A stretch of DNA of 64,000 nt, taken from NCBI GenBank assembly GCA_029964075.1, contig CM057150.1, forward strand, positions 5,495,717 to 5,559,716, read 5' to 3'. The first letter of the stretch is position 1. Every line of letters starts with the position of its first letter. The translations under genes and the position numbers were made by a program. Below the pieces are notes generated by a model. That model saw only the letters and a list, made by a program, of their open reading frames with translations, was not told the origin of the DNA and did no database searches. This DNA comes from Patiria pectinifera. Lineage: Eukaryota > Echinodermata > Asteroidea > Valvatida > Asterinidae. Positions 28,560 to 40,700 of this stretch are shown in pieces.

Positions 28560-29615
28560 TGCAGAACTTCGATAAAGCAATAGTCCCGACATTTGGGTCT
28601 CGTTTTTTACTCGCCCTGTATAAATCGGCATGTGTTAAGATGAATGGTGCAATGGACATTAAGTTAACAGTACAGAAGTATGGCTGTCGCCTCACATCTC
28701 TGTACCGTTCAAATAGTAAACGGGGTGGAGGGTCCAAAGTCATGTGCAGTTTGTTCTGTGCAGCTTATAGCAACACATTGTCAATGCACAGTTTGGGATT
28801 CTGTACTTCGCTCGTTTTTACGCGCTTATCAATTTGTTTGTTTGTTTTGTGGTTTTTTTTAAACCAATCGATAGGCCTAACGCCTTTTATTTCACAAACG
28901 ACAGCGTGAAATGACAGGATTAGTGTAAAACTAAAATGCGCATGAATAAATGATGATATAAAAATTGGTTTTTAGACGAATAGTTATGAAGTACAAATCA
29001 TTTATCGGAACCAACAATAAAATGGGACTTCATGAAAGTCATCACTTCAAAAATATCTTTTCCGCCTCCACGAACACAGTTTGAATTTGTAGGCTAAATT
29101 TTGTTTTAAATTATGAACACCAAAATATTTGCACCGGTTCAAATTTACGTGTCTTGAAAAAAGAACAGACATATGGACTGGAGACCCATCATTGTGATTT
29201 TGACGACCGGTAACTGCCTCCTATTACATCTAACCTTTCATTGGTTGCTACGTATTGGGAATTTCCTGCATTCTGATTGGCCAAGTCCACAAACAAATGC
29301 ATAAATTATGCCTATGCAACATAGCGCGTCAATTCTCATGGGCCTGACACGGTGCAGCTCTCAGGTTAGCAAGACGAAGGAACACAGTATGTCATTTAAT
29401 TTTCTGCACAGTTTGTGATGGTTTGGTGCAACTACAATGTAGCTTTATAAATTTATGGCTCTTTATAAATTTCGTTTGATTGATTGATTGATTCAGCCCT
29501 ACGTACATACACATCTAGGCTAACACAGCTTCAATTCTTTGGGGAAATATTAATCATAGACATCCGTCGCGCGATCTCTGACAACACAAAGTAGTTATTA
29601 TAATAACTGATAATT
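28560..29615. other. 3' flank of TRIM gene 1, conserved with 46640-47690
   Basis: Very close to the same region behind gene 3. Within it, the patch around CGTTCAAATAGTAAACGGGG (about 28707) also survives in both B units (36660, 58310). No gene was recognised. Confidence 0.45.
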
Positions 29616-29844
29616 TCATTATAAGGGTTTACACGTACAGGCCAGTAGTCTTTTCTCTAGGCAATAGTCCTGATGCGTTGCAGCCATCTCAGAGGGCAAT
29701 GCCTTTGTTTTGCTGGGATATGCACGAGTGAACCTTTTGTGCATTGTTAGTAAATCAAAATAACAAAAGCTACTCTCTAATCCACTCTGAAACGGTTGAC
29801 TATGCTGCATACATAATGTAATAGTATTTGCTCTTTGCACGCTT

Positions 29845-29990
29845 CCGCCGTCAGCATAATTATGCAAAGCCTCGATCGGGCAACTATTTAGCCGGTTCAG
29901 TGATTCCCGTGTATAAAAGGGAATCACTAAACCGGCTATATTTATTGTGTAAAGTTTGCCAGATCGAGGCTCTGCATGCTGATGGCGGGG
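29845..29990. repeat. Hairpin in the probable 3' UTR of TRIM gene 1
   Basis: Arms carry AGCCTCGATC..GGCAA and TAGCCGGTTCAGTGATTCCC with inverses, about 65 bp each. The copy at 47914-48060 is in the same place after gene 3. A minus-strand AATAAA lies in the loop-proximal arm near 29940. Confidence 0.7.
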
Positions 29991-30327
29991 CGTTAAAAAA
30001 GCGAATTCAGTCAAACGTGCACCCAGCTGATCTTACATGTATAGCAGGGTGAAAGTTTGAATGTTTTCTAGTCAAATCTAACCATGTGTTTGAAGATGGC
30101 CGATATGCATAAGGTCAATTTTCTAATGTGTCCATGACTCCTTTGTGCTCCAGCTCCATAACTCCAGGTCCGTAACGCTGGATCGAGTCTCTTGCTCAAG
30201 ATGTGTTAATGTGATATTAAAGTCAGTGTTAAGTCTGTTTTGATTTTACCATGTGTGTGTCCAGTGACTCCAGTTGATTCTAGACGAAGTAGCAGCGAGA
30301 GACTGAGCTTAGGACTTAGAAGTTGCA

Positions 30328-33300
30328 TTACAAATGAATGATTCTACTACTGACGTATAACAAAAGCCTCAACTTGTGCTCATTAGCTATCACCAGCATC
30401 CCGTCTCCTGTAATTGCTGTGCCTTGGACTGGTTCCTCAGCTTCAAGCACTGAACACCCAACGAAACTGCCAGCTTGGTTGTACTGATGAATGTGCAACC
30501 GTTTCTGTGCAGAGCTGACCGACAGAACCACATAGATGTAGTCCGTGCCGTCGCTACAAAGGCCGAGGCAGTTTGGTTTCTCATCCTCCTCTGGAGAGCA
30601 GTCGACGGTAGGGTCGATGGACAGGAACGTGTCCCCATTGATCTTCAGGCCTTGCACGCTAGCTGGGTTTCTTGCACCTATAAGTACGCGTTCCTCCCCC
30701 ATGGACGCCATGAAATCTGGTTTGATTTGGACTGACAGCTGGCGGGTCACGGTGCAAGAGCGGCGGTCAAAGACATTTAGATATTGCTGATTCCCTTCGC
30801 AGCTGACGACAAGATTGTCCTTTCCGAAACTCGAAACAGCAATAACACATCCCAATCGATTGCCGCGATAGTCTAGGTTGTAATATGTACGATCAGAAGA
30901 TTGAGTGCCAAAAAGGAAAATACGATCGGGTTCATTTCGTGAGGCTGCTACGAAAGTCCCATTCGGAAAGGATGCTATGCAGTCCACTGGCTGTCCTATC
31001 AGATAAAAAGGGAAGAGTAAACGAAAGAAAAAGCAATGAGCCGAACGATTAAGCATTCCAGACTATCCTTTGTTCTGCTACAGGTGGTTGCAAATAAAAC
31101 AGAACATGCCAAAAGAGAAGTTTCATAGAAATCTGAAATCGTTTGAATTGTTTTCAGGCTTTTTTCAAATTCAAGGGGAATCATGCTCATTTATAACTTG
31201 AATTGCTACGAATTTTAATTCACCAGTTAGTTTAGAATATCTTACTATTTAGGAGCTAATATGTTTAATAACAGTAACGATTTTGGTTACTTTGCTGTTT
31301 GTCGGGTATGTGAGATTTTTGCGCCATCTTCATGATATTTCACGATTAATACACCGAGCACAAGTTTGAAGATGAAATAAAATACCTCTGAACAGATTGA
31401 GTACTGGGCTGATGTGCATAGTTAGGGTGTTGGGGATTTATTTGCTATCCCACCGATTATAAGAAAATCTTATTATTACATTTTTAAAAGCGATCTAGTT
31501 TAGGGGTTCTCTGTTCAAATTATGAACCTAATAATTTGCTCATTGTAAACATTTTGTGCGAGCAGTTTGCTCATTGGCTTACTGTCATTTACTGACACAA
31601 CTACATATTGTTACCAAAGAAAAGAACATTACAGCAAAAAATCCAAAGTTTTGGCACCTTTAGGTACTGAAAAAGCTGTGACATTGAGGTCTCTGCCTCA
31701 AATGACATCACACATTTTCCTCATGAATATGCAAATTGCATTACCACAAAAACCAAAAAGGCGCCAAAAATACCGTTGAATATGGCAAAAATTAAAATTG
31801 AAACAAAAGTAAAGGAGACAAAAAAGGTGAATTTTCAAGTATTGCATCAAAACAATTACATGGGCATTTTGAAGTGACAATTGTTCAGTTTTTGTTGATT
31901 TTTGTGACATTTTTCTCTTTTTACCTGTCATATTGTTATCCATCGTGCGCTTTCCAGATGTGTTGTACACAACAACAGCCTCCGTACATCCAACCAGTAT
32001 TTCGTCTTCGCCAAGCGCAGCAATGCTCGTTATGGTGGCTGCAACTTCTGGTATCTGGTATCCATGATACCCATAGCCACGACGCTGGAAAGTAGGTTCG
32101 ATCTCGTTCGCTGATGTCCAGGTTGCACCGATGACTACTTCACCTAACTCGGTATCGCTAGTTCCCTTGAAAGCGATCGTCTGGTAACCACTGGGAATCT
32201 TAGGTGGCCTTTGCTCAAGAAGTAACCGGATGTCGCTGTCAATGATCGACTGAAGACTGAGGAAGTCAGCGTCGGAGGCAGATGTCACCAGGTCGTTGGC
32301 AATTTCCAACGCATGACGCATGCGCTCTATCTTGGAACTCACGACCTTTAAGCATGATTGTTTCTCAGCGAGTATGTCTTGAATCTGTGACAGAAGGCGT
32401 TTCTTGCTGTCTGCGACCTTAGATTTACCATCTTTGGCGTCTTCTCTAGCCGTGCTGATGGATTGTTGAATCAGAGTACGGACATCTTGATCGGCTTTTA
32501 TCAGCTCTTCAGCCCTATCGTTCAAGAAACCAAGTTTTCTATTGATGGTGGAAAACATATCGTGGGCAAGTTCAGGGTTCTCATCCTGTGGAAGCGGCAC
32601 TAACACGAACTTGGATGCCAAGAGTGGAATTCCATTTTCTTGCAGTGTTTGGCTGCGATAGTCACTGCGACAGGAGATTCCTTCAAGAACAGCTCTCAAG
32701 TGTTCCTCTATTTTGTTCTCCTCAGCCGAGGCTTGCTCCTTCACTTCCTGCTCAGCCAGTGATGCAGAACGAATCAACTCAGAATCCATTTCTCGAATTT
32801 CAGTCTCAGAGTTTTGAAGGTGCAACATTTGATGTTCCAGCTCTTGTATCAGCGTTTTAACGTTTTGCCTCAAGCGAGGTGCAGCATCATCAATCGTAGT
32901 GAACTGGTGCGTGCGGTGCTCCACCACCGTGCAATCTCTACAGATCAATTCTTTGCAGGTCTCGCAGAAGAATCTCTTTTTCTCTCCCTGATGTTTTTGG
33001 CAGAGGGGCTCCACTTTTCTTTTTTTCTGGAGATCGGCCACACCCGTCCGCAGTACGTCGAGAGCCAGCACCTCGTGGTTGGCTGTGGCAGCAATTCGCT
33101 GGTGGACAGCTCTGCACTGCTTGCAGAGTAAGAAAGGACAGTCCATGCATCTCGACTGCGCCTCACGCTGATCCTCGCAAAGCTCGCACAGAATCTTCAC
33201 ACCTCCCTTTTGCGTCAGTTTCTCCTTCAGGGCGAAATCCTCTACGATCTCCTTCAGATGGAAGTTGGTCTTGAGTCCCGAGACCCCGTCCGACGGGATC

Positions 33301-33497
33301 TTAGACTCTCGTCGGCAGACGGGACAAGGAATCACGGACGTATCTTGGAGTGTTTTCTGGTATTTCAGAAGACACTTCTCACAGAAGCTGTGAAGACAAT
33401 TGAGAATCTTTGGTGTCTGGTATCTCTCATGACAGATGCCGCACTCCAAGTGATCTCGGCTGATCTCACCCAAAACTGTAGCCACACCTGCAGCCAT
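30328..33497 (-). CDS. TRIM gene 1: RING, two B-boxes, coiled coil, propeller-like C-terminus (unit A)
   Basis: Coding exons 33497-31925 and 30995-30328 join in phase 1 (ACAG|GTAAAA to TGATAG|GACAG) into 746 residues. RING: C19, C22, C34, H36, C39, C42, C58, C61. B-box 1: C104, C107, C117, C120, C125, C128, H132, H141. B-box 2: C166, H169, C178, C181, C186, C189, H194, H197. A coiled coil runs from about 205 to 270, with more helix at 330-410. The C-terminus shows repeated strands such as ITSIAALGEDEILVGC, AVSSFGKDNLVVSC and MASMGEERVLIGAR, as in a degenerate NHL-type beta-propeller. All zinc ligands are present, so E3 ubiquitin-ligase activity is likely; the substrate is unknown. Among the four genes it lacks three N-terminal residues and has the shortest linker before the propeller. 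Confidence 0.9.
30996..31924 (-). other. Intron of TRIM gene 1
   Basis: 929 bp. Alignable in patches with the introns of genes 2 and 3 but lacks their SINE-like segment. Confidence 0.7.
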
Positions 33498-33511
33498 CTT
33501 GAAAGTGAAAA

Positions 33512-34010
33512 CCTGTTGAAATAAAATGAAAAACCTTTCCTTTAAGTATTTGATAACCTCTTATTATTATGTGTTAGGACCTTTCAGAAACAAGCAAAAT
33601 AATTCTTTCACCAACAGTCCAGCTGTTTTATCACCATCGCATTTGGCACACATGTTATTAACCGTGAACAACCATAATAACATGTTGTTACTGGTCTCGG
33701 AGGGCACGCCGCGTCGTCTTTGTACATGGGTTAACATGTTGACTCACTAACTGGCTGACTGTCACTTGAGATTTGACTAGACTGTGACCAGCTTCTCTCG
33801 CCTTGCTTAGTCTTAGAAAGATTGGCTTCATATTTTACCAACTAAGCTTTCCGCAAGATATAAAATCATACCGGTAATTAAGTTCAAAATACCAGTTCAT
33901 GCACTGTACCTTTCCTTGAAACAGTATGCAGAAATAATGCTAGTCCGTGGGACCAAACACGTTATTGTTCTCTCACAATCACCAGGCGTAGATCTATACG
34001 TACAGTGTGA
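33512..34010 (-). other. 5' UTR exon and 5' intron of TRIM gene 1
   Basis: The coding exon begins at 33512 after the acceptor TTTCAACAG. A matching donor GAAAG|GTACAGTGC places the end of a non-coding exon at 33910. The same arrangement holds in all four genes, with introns of about 390-406 bp. Confidence 0.65.
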
Positions 34011-34033
34011 AACTCTCAATTCAACTACGGCAG

Positions 34034-34046
34034 TAGTTATATTTCT
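34034..34046 (-). promoter_or_regulatory. TATA-like element of TRIM gene 1
   Basis: Minus strand AGAAATATAACTACTGCC, in the same place as CTATAAATACTGCC of gene 2. About 125 bp above the conserved 5' donor. Confidence 0.5.
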
Positions 34047-34216
34047 ACACTCAGATGCCGTTGCACTAATTACTATCACATATTGATAACCTCTAATCCG
34101 AAGGGCGTTGAGTCTAATTGATGGCCAAAGTCTGGGCGAACTTTCAAGTTGGTCTGTGCACATAAACGCACTTTAGTTGTGCCTATCGCACACGTACACG
34201 CCCGCCCTACCCCAGG

Positions 34217-34242
34217 CATTCGGCAGAGGGCGCACGCACTGT
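34217..34242. promoter_or_regulatory. Conserved upstream block of TRIM gene 1 (CTCF-like core)
   Basis: GGCATTCGGCAGAGGGCGCA is kept upstream of all four TRIM genes. CAGAGGGCGC fits the core half of the bilaterian CTCF motif. Function is inferred only. Confidence 0.4.
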
Positions 34243-34325
34243 TGTGCACAACTGAACCGACGACACAATTTGCAGTCCAGAAATAGGCCCAAACTTGCCT
34301 ACGCCGGCCAACTCACGATTTGCAC

Positions 34326-34653
34326 GCAGGCGCGGATCGGGGGGCGGGGGGGGGGGGAGAACCCCCCAGCTCTGTAAAAATTTTCATAGAAATTCCTTAA
34401 AAATAATGCGAACCCCCCCCCCCCCCGACATCCCCCCAAAATTATACTCTGGTAATAATATTGTCCGCCTGTGCACAAAATACGGTTAGAACCAGCTAAA
34501 TGGTTATGGGGTATTTGTACACTATTGTACGAGCCCCTCCCCCTTGATATTTGGACATATTGTCCGGAGAAGAAAACTGTCTACATTTCAGACTTTTTTG
34601 CTGATGAAACCCTCCCCCCCCCCCCACGCAAAAAATCCTGGATCCGCCCCTAG
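34326..34653. mobile_element. hAT-like MITE upstream of TRIM gene 1
   Basis: Ends CAGGCGCGGATC and GGATCCGCCCCTAG are inverted, with GCACG on both sides. Long G and C runs lie inside. The copy at 52628-52945 sits in the same place upstream of gene 3. Gene 2 has an empty site near 42645 (AATGCCCTCAAATTCTCTGG). Confidence 0.65.
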
Positions 34654-35076
34654 CACGCCCTCAAATTCTCTGGTGCATTTTTTGGACAATGAACTGGGGT
34701 TATAAAAAAAGAAGGTCGGAAGCCGTGAGTAGTGTTGTAGTGTTTGTATTTTTGTGCAATTTGGATGAAATTTGGCCCTAAATTTAAGTATTTTGCAATG
34801 GAGCGTTGGCATCGGTTTTTAAAATAGCGATGGTCTAGAGGACTAAAGGGGTGATCATCTTTGGATGGAAATTTCTCCCGAAAGTCATGGGACGATTCCC
34901 CAAACATTGAACCACTGGGTCTATGACAGTGTATTTATTGGTCTGCATTCAGCGGCTCCACAAAGCCACCTTTCAAGCACACAGATAGTCCTAGCTATCG
35001 TTTCGTCTAATAACGTGCACATTCATGACTGCCATAGAAACAAAAAAATCATAGCAAAATTTCAAAACATTTCATG

Positions 35077-37762
35077 TTTAATGAACTTGTTATGTAATTA
35101 TGCATTAAACTATCTTTACAACAAACTTCCATGCTACCAATATAACATTTTGGGCATGTTTATGAAATGTTACATTTTTATCAGGTTGTGGTGTTTTCTT
35201 TCCAGAGACAAGGCTTTTGGTTTGGCACGGCACTGTGGTTGTCGATTGCAACAGGTCTTGAATGTTTCTTTTAACGTGTTTAAAACAAAAGGATTGAAAT
35301 GATGTGTTGAAATTGGTGGCCTGTGTGTATGAAAAACCAATAATCTTTGACCAGTTTCAAGCTTGAAGCAAAACAAAGAAGGCGAAGTTTAAAAAAGGAC
35401 CCTGTTTTAAAAAAAATACATTTGCGGAAACTAGTGCGCAGTAAACGGAAACTACATGCTACAGAACTACAAGTAGGCCTACTTCCTAACCAGCTTCGTA
35501 TATCCGCTTTCCTTGTATGCTCGTTTTCATTGGTCCGTTTTGGGTTCGGCATAGTCCTATTTTATAAGCCCAAATACCCAACAAACCCCAAACGGACATA
35601 AAAGACGCAAAATGTGAACTTTGGGTGTACATTGTAGTTTAGTTACGTTACTAGATTTAACATTTATAGCTTGATCTTTTTCCCTTTACCTTGCTTAAAA
35701 GAATGGCCAATGATGTATGATACTTAAAATATAACACATGTAGGCCTACTGATTCTGATTGCGAACACAGTACACACGTACGTTAAGTAGATGCATGCAC
35801 TTTGTAACTGAATTCAAATTAAAAAAAATAACATTACTTGAAGAGGGCCTAACAAGCTTCCTTTTTATAATTTTATGATGCAACGTAGGCCTACCAACAT
35901 ACAATTCTGGAGTCCTTTGTACAGAAACTAACAGAGACACCATTTTCCCACTTTTTTCCATTAAAAATAAAACATTGTTAAAATAAAGTTTAAAATTAAT
36001 AATACCAAAAGGGGGATTTTTTCTGGGGTTTTTTTTTTGGGGGGGGTGGGGAAAATACCATGAATGATATAGAGGATTACAAATAGGGGTACATGTATAA
36101 GTTAACTTGCATACAAAAAACTATTATGTCTAGTATATCATTCTGAAACATATTTATAACACAGTCTTACTACTTTTCCATATTAATAATGGTAACAATG
36201 ACAGTTCTATAAGCTACAGATTGAGAATTAAATACATTTTATTCGAACAATAATCCTACATGGTGATTGTAAACAACGCATGAAAAGAAATCTGTAAACT
36301 CATAATTTTCTTGAATAATTTTGAGGGCTACAAATATAAACACAAATAATGTACAAATTAATATCTGTTATATCAATTTAATTCATATTTATATCAGAAC
36401 AGTATTTCCAACAAGTCTCATCAATCCGAGCATGGTGACAACTAGAGATCTGAAGCTACGGATTGAGAATAAGCCATTTTTTTTATCGAACAATAGTCCC
36501 ACTTTTTATGATTGTAAACCATGCATATCCTTAATATTTGGTGCATATCAAGGGGGCGTGTGTAAGATGAATTCAATGATTATGGAAATTAAGCAAACAT
36601 AAAAACGTAACTTGTTAATGTTATACATGAAGTATTGCTCTTCATATCACACCACTCTACCGTTCAATTAGTAAACGGGGTGGCGAATCCAAAGTTCTGT
36701 GCAGCTGAAATTGTGGCAATTTTTTTAGCCGAGTGCAGCAGTAAAATAACTGCTGTAAAAACCTGTGCGGAGATCTTTCAGGAGTTTTCCCGATTCAGAT
36801 TTCAGGGTTTTTCCAGATTTCCTGATTTATTTTTAAAAACCCTTTTGAATTCTGGTGTTCCGAGGTTTTTACTTTGGGTGTTTCTGCCGATAAATGAAAC
36901 GAAAAGGGGTGCTTTAATGTGTACCTTATAAATGTATAGGCAAATACATGTGAATTATAGTACAAACCATTATACCAAGACCGCAAAATGCTCAGGAGCC
37001 ATGGTTACCCTCGAACCCTCAGCAAATTATGTCGTGAATATTTTGTATGTCCCCAATCTCACCCCTGATTTTCTTTCTCATAAATGTAAGATCAATCATT
37101 TTAATGCACTAGAAGTCTGAACTTGGTTAGCTTTACGCGACGATTATGATTGATTTTTTTTTCACAAAAAAATATAACGCATCCAATTCACGAACAATTT
37201 TGTGAAATGAAACATTCAATTGTGTGAAATATCGTAAAACTGAAATATTGATGAGATTTGAAGGTTTGCATGGTGGAAGGATACTAAGACAAGATAAGTT
37301 TGCGGTAGCACCATGTAAATCTCTTTTGTGAGTATGTGTGGTTCTGAAAAGAAGAACCAGAACTGTTTAAGCCAAAAACGTGTCATTTAACTACGTATTG
37401 AATTCGGACCTGCAACCACCTGATCCTATACATGTAGCTGTAGTCAGCTGGGTGAAAGTTGGCTGTATTCTAGTCAAATCTAACCAGGTGTTTGAAGAAT
37501 TTCGAAGGCTGCTACGCATATCTAGGGTCTATTTCCAAAATCTCAGCTTCGTCCATGACTCCTACTTCGTGCTCCAGCTTCATAACTCTACGTCCGTGAC
37601 GCTGGATTATCTTGCTCAATATGCGTCAATATGATATGAAGTCAGTGTTAATTAGAGTCTGTTTTGATTTGACCATAGTGTTCCAGTTGATTCTAGATCA
37701 GCGAGAGACTGAGATTTAAGCCGTTAAGTTGCCTTAACAAAATGATTTACCATCAAATGATT
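35077..37762. repeat. 3' flank of TRIM unit B
   Basis: Begins with the unit-start motif TTTAATGAACTTGTTATG and runs to the stop of gene 2. It matches 53466 and then 56745-60269, with the 3.25-kb insertion absent here. AT-rich; G and T runs near 36020-36050. No gene was recognised. Confidence 0.65.
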
Positions 37763-40700
37763 CTACAACTGACGCATAACAAAAAGCCTCAACTTGTGCT
37801 CATCAGCTATCACCAGCCTCCCGTCTCCTGTAACTGCTGTACCTCTGACTGGTTCCTCAGTTTCAAGCACTGAGCACCTAATAAATCTGCCAATTCGGTT
37901 GTACTGATGAACATGCACGCGTTTCTGTGCAGAAATCACTGACAGAACCACATAGATGTAGTCCGTGCCGTCGCTACAAAGGCCGACGAGGCAGTATGGG
38001 TTCCATATCCCCGGCCCCGGAGAGCAGTCGACGGTTGGGTCGATGGACAGGAACGACTGGAACGTGTCCCCGTTGATCTTCAGGCCTTGCACACTAGCCG
38101 GGTTCCTTGCAGCGATAAATACGCGCTCCTCCCCAATAGAAGCCATGAAATCAGGCTTGATTTGAATGGCCTGCTGGCGAATCACGGAACCAGAGGAGCA
38201 GTCAAGGACCATGACCTCGTGATCACTGTAACTGCCTTGGCAGCCAACGACAAGTTGGTCCTTTCCGAAGCTCGAAGCAGCAGCAATGTATTGCCTTTGT
38301 TGCAAGGATATGTGGGATGTCACGGTGTTTTGTGGCGCAGAGCCCGCAGACCAAATGGTTCCAAACGTAGCAAGACATGTACTCGGTGTGCATTGTTGTC
38401 TAGCTAATAGGACTGCTACAAAAGATCCATTGCGAAGGGATGCTACAGTTACATGGTCCACTGACCCTCTTCCTGATAAAAGAAAGAAAAAACGAAGAAA
38501 CAAAATTACCCGATAAGGCCAACAAAAAAAGGCTCCGGTTTCTTGTATGGAGCTTGCTTCAAATGTCGGCTGATGACTGCAAATGGTGCCCGACTAGACT
38601 TAGTGCAAATATATGGGAGTCCAGAGAGGCCACATAAAGCTTATTCTCGATCATAACCCCATCTAAAAACACGTTAAAATTGTGCAGCAGCAGGATTCCA
38701 GTCAAACCAGTGAGTTTGGTGGTTTTGAGACATCATCTTTCATTTGAAAAAAAAATACTTTTTTCATTTTGCCGACGCGCATGGCTACGGCGACGCGCGC
38801 GTGCCAGAAACCGGAGACTTAATTTTTTTTGGCCTAAAACTCAATTCTCATAAGTATTCCAGACCGTCCTTTGTTCTACTACATTATTTACAAGCGTTAC
38901 GAATTTAAACAGAACATGCCAAAACAATTTAAATCTGATTTAAGATTCTTTAACTGCTTCTTTTCAAACCCAAAGGATTTATGCTCATTTAGAACTTAAA
39001 TTGTTGCGCATCATTCAATACTTATTTCAGAATATGTTATTTGAAAGCTAATGCAACTTATTTAGACATGAACTTTAAAAGGAATGAGTGAAATATCCGT
39101 GGTCTCGTGGTCTGGTGCATTGAAGTCGTGGTCATGGATAATTCTGCAGGTTGTGGTTGTCCAGCCAGGGGTTATGGTGCGTGTGCCCTTGAGCAAGGCA
39201 CTTTGTCACCCATTGCTTCTTTCCACACAGGAGTAAATGGGTACATGTGAGGGTAGACATGGTTATTGTGATTGATTTAGCCGATGTGCGATAATATGGC
39301 AGTATCGCTCTTGATAGCACTCCACAGAGAGCTGAGATGGTTTTTGGAATGTTTTCATTGGCCCATTGTGCAGGGCTAATAGTGTTGCACCGGACCACGA
39401 TAACATGTTTGGTTAAAAATGTACGCTACATAATATAAATCGATCTCTTAAATAACTATGGGCTGGAATGTTAACAAGATCCGGGTTGGTGGTCTTTGTC
39501 AACAATAAAAAAAAAACTGTTTTTTTTTTACTTCGCTGGACCCAAGGTCTTCGTCGCGGATACGAGCTTTTCGTGCCATCTCCAGCTATTCAAAAATTGT
39601 GATACACGGGTTTGAAGAGATCTTTGAAGATGAAATAAATTGGTACTCAGCATATCCCTCTGATTAGATGGAGTTTTGATTAGACCGATGGTTATGGTGT
39701 TGGATTTGAATTGTTTGCTATCCCACTATTAAATATGAAAACAGAAACTCCGAAATATACTTCTGATGGCGATAGGTATTGTCAAAAATGCATTGGTCTG
39801 TAAGAGATATGTGATTTCACTGAACTAAACAGAGCATGACAATACGCATAGACGGTTATATTCCTTGAACGCAATTCTTTTTGAATGCACAATTATAAAG
39901 AGTGTTATTTGTGCAAACTGTACATTTATTAAAATAAAAATCACATTTTGTCACTGGGATTGATCAGAAAAAGATTATTACATTTCATGATGGAACGTAC
40001 ATTGCTTCGTATCAAATCCTTATCATGTACATATCTACCGTATTTTGATTTCAAATTGTTGAGTTTAGCTGAATTTCTGAAACCTGTTTTATTTAATTTA
40101 CCTGAACACGTCTTAATCTTATGCTCCCTTGTACGCTCCCCAGATGTATTGTACACAACAACAGCCTCCGCATGATCCCCACATCCGATCAGTACTTCGT
40201 CTTCGCCAAGTGCAGCAATGCTCGTTATGATGACTGCGGTATCTTCCTTCACTTCATAATTCTCGTGCTGGTTATATTGATGGCGATAATATCCTGATCT
40301 CGACGCTTGTGCCTGACGGGTGGGAACAGTGGTCTTAGTATAGTAAGGCTCTATTTCACTCGCTGATGTCCAGGTTGCACCGACGACTACTTCACCTAAC
40401 ATGGTATCGCTAGTTCCCTTGAAGGCGATCGTCTGGTAACCACTGGGAATCTTAGGCGGGCTTTGCTCAAGAAGTAACCGGATGTCGCTGTCAATGATCG
40501 ACTGAAGACTGAGGAAGTCAGCGTCGGAAGCAGATGTCACCAGGTCGTTGGCAATTTCCAACGCGTGACGCATGCGCTCTATCTTGGAACTCACGACCTT
40601 TAAGCATGCTTGTTTCTCAGCGAGTATGTCTTTTATCTGTGACAGAAGGCGTTTCTTGCTGTCTGCGACCTTAGATTTACCATCTTTGGCATCTTCTCTA

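Noticed and set aside
28559..28909. Open frame of 116 codons, kept as 102 codons at 46640
   Set aside because: The two are recent copies of one another, the N-terminal changes look non-selective, and the frame is lost in units B and B'. No domain is seen.
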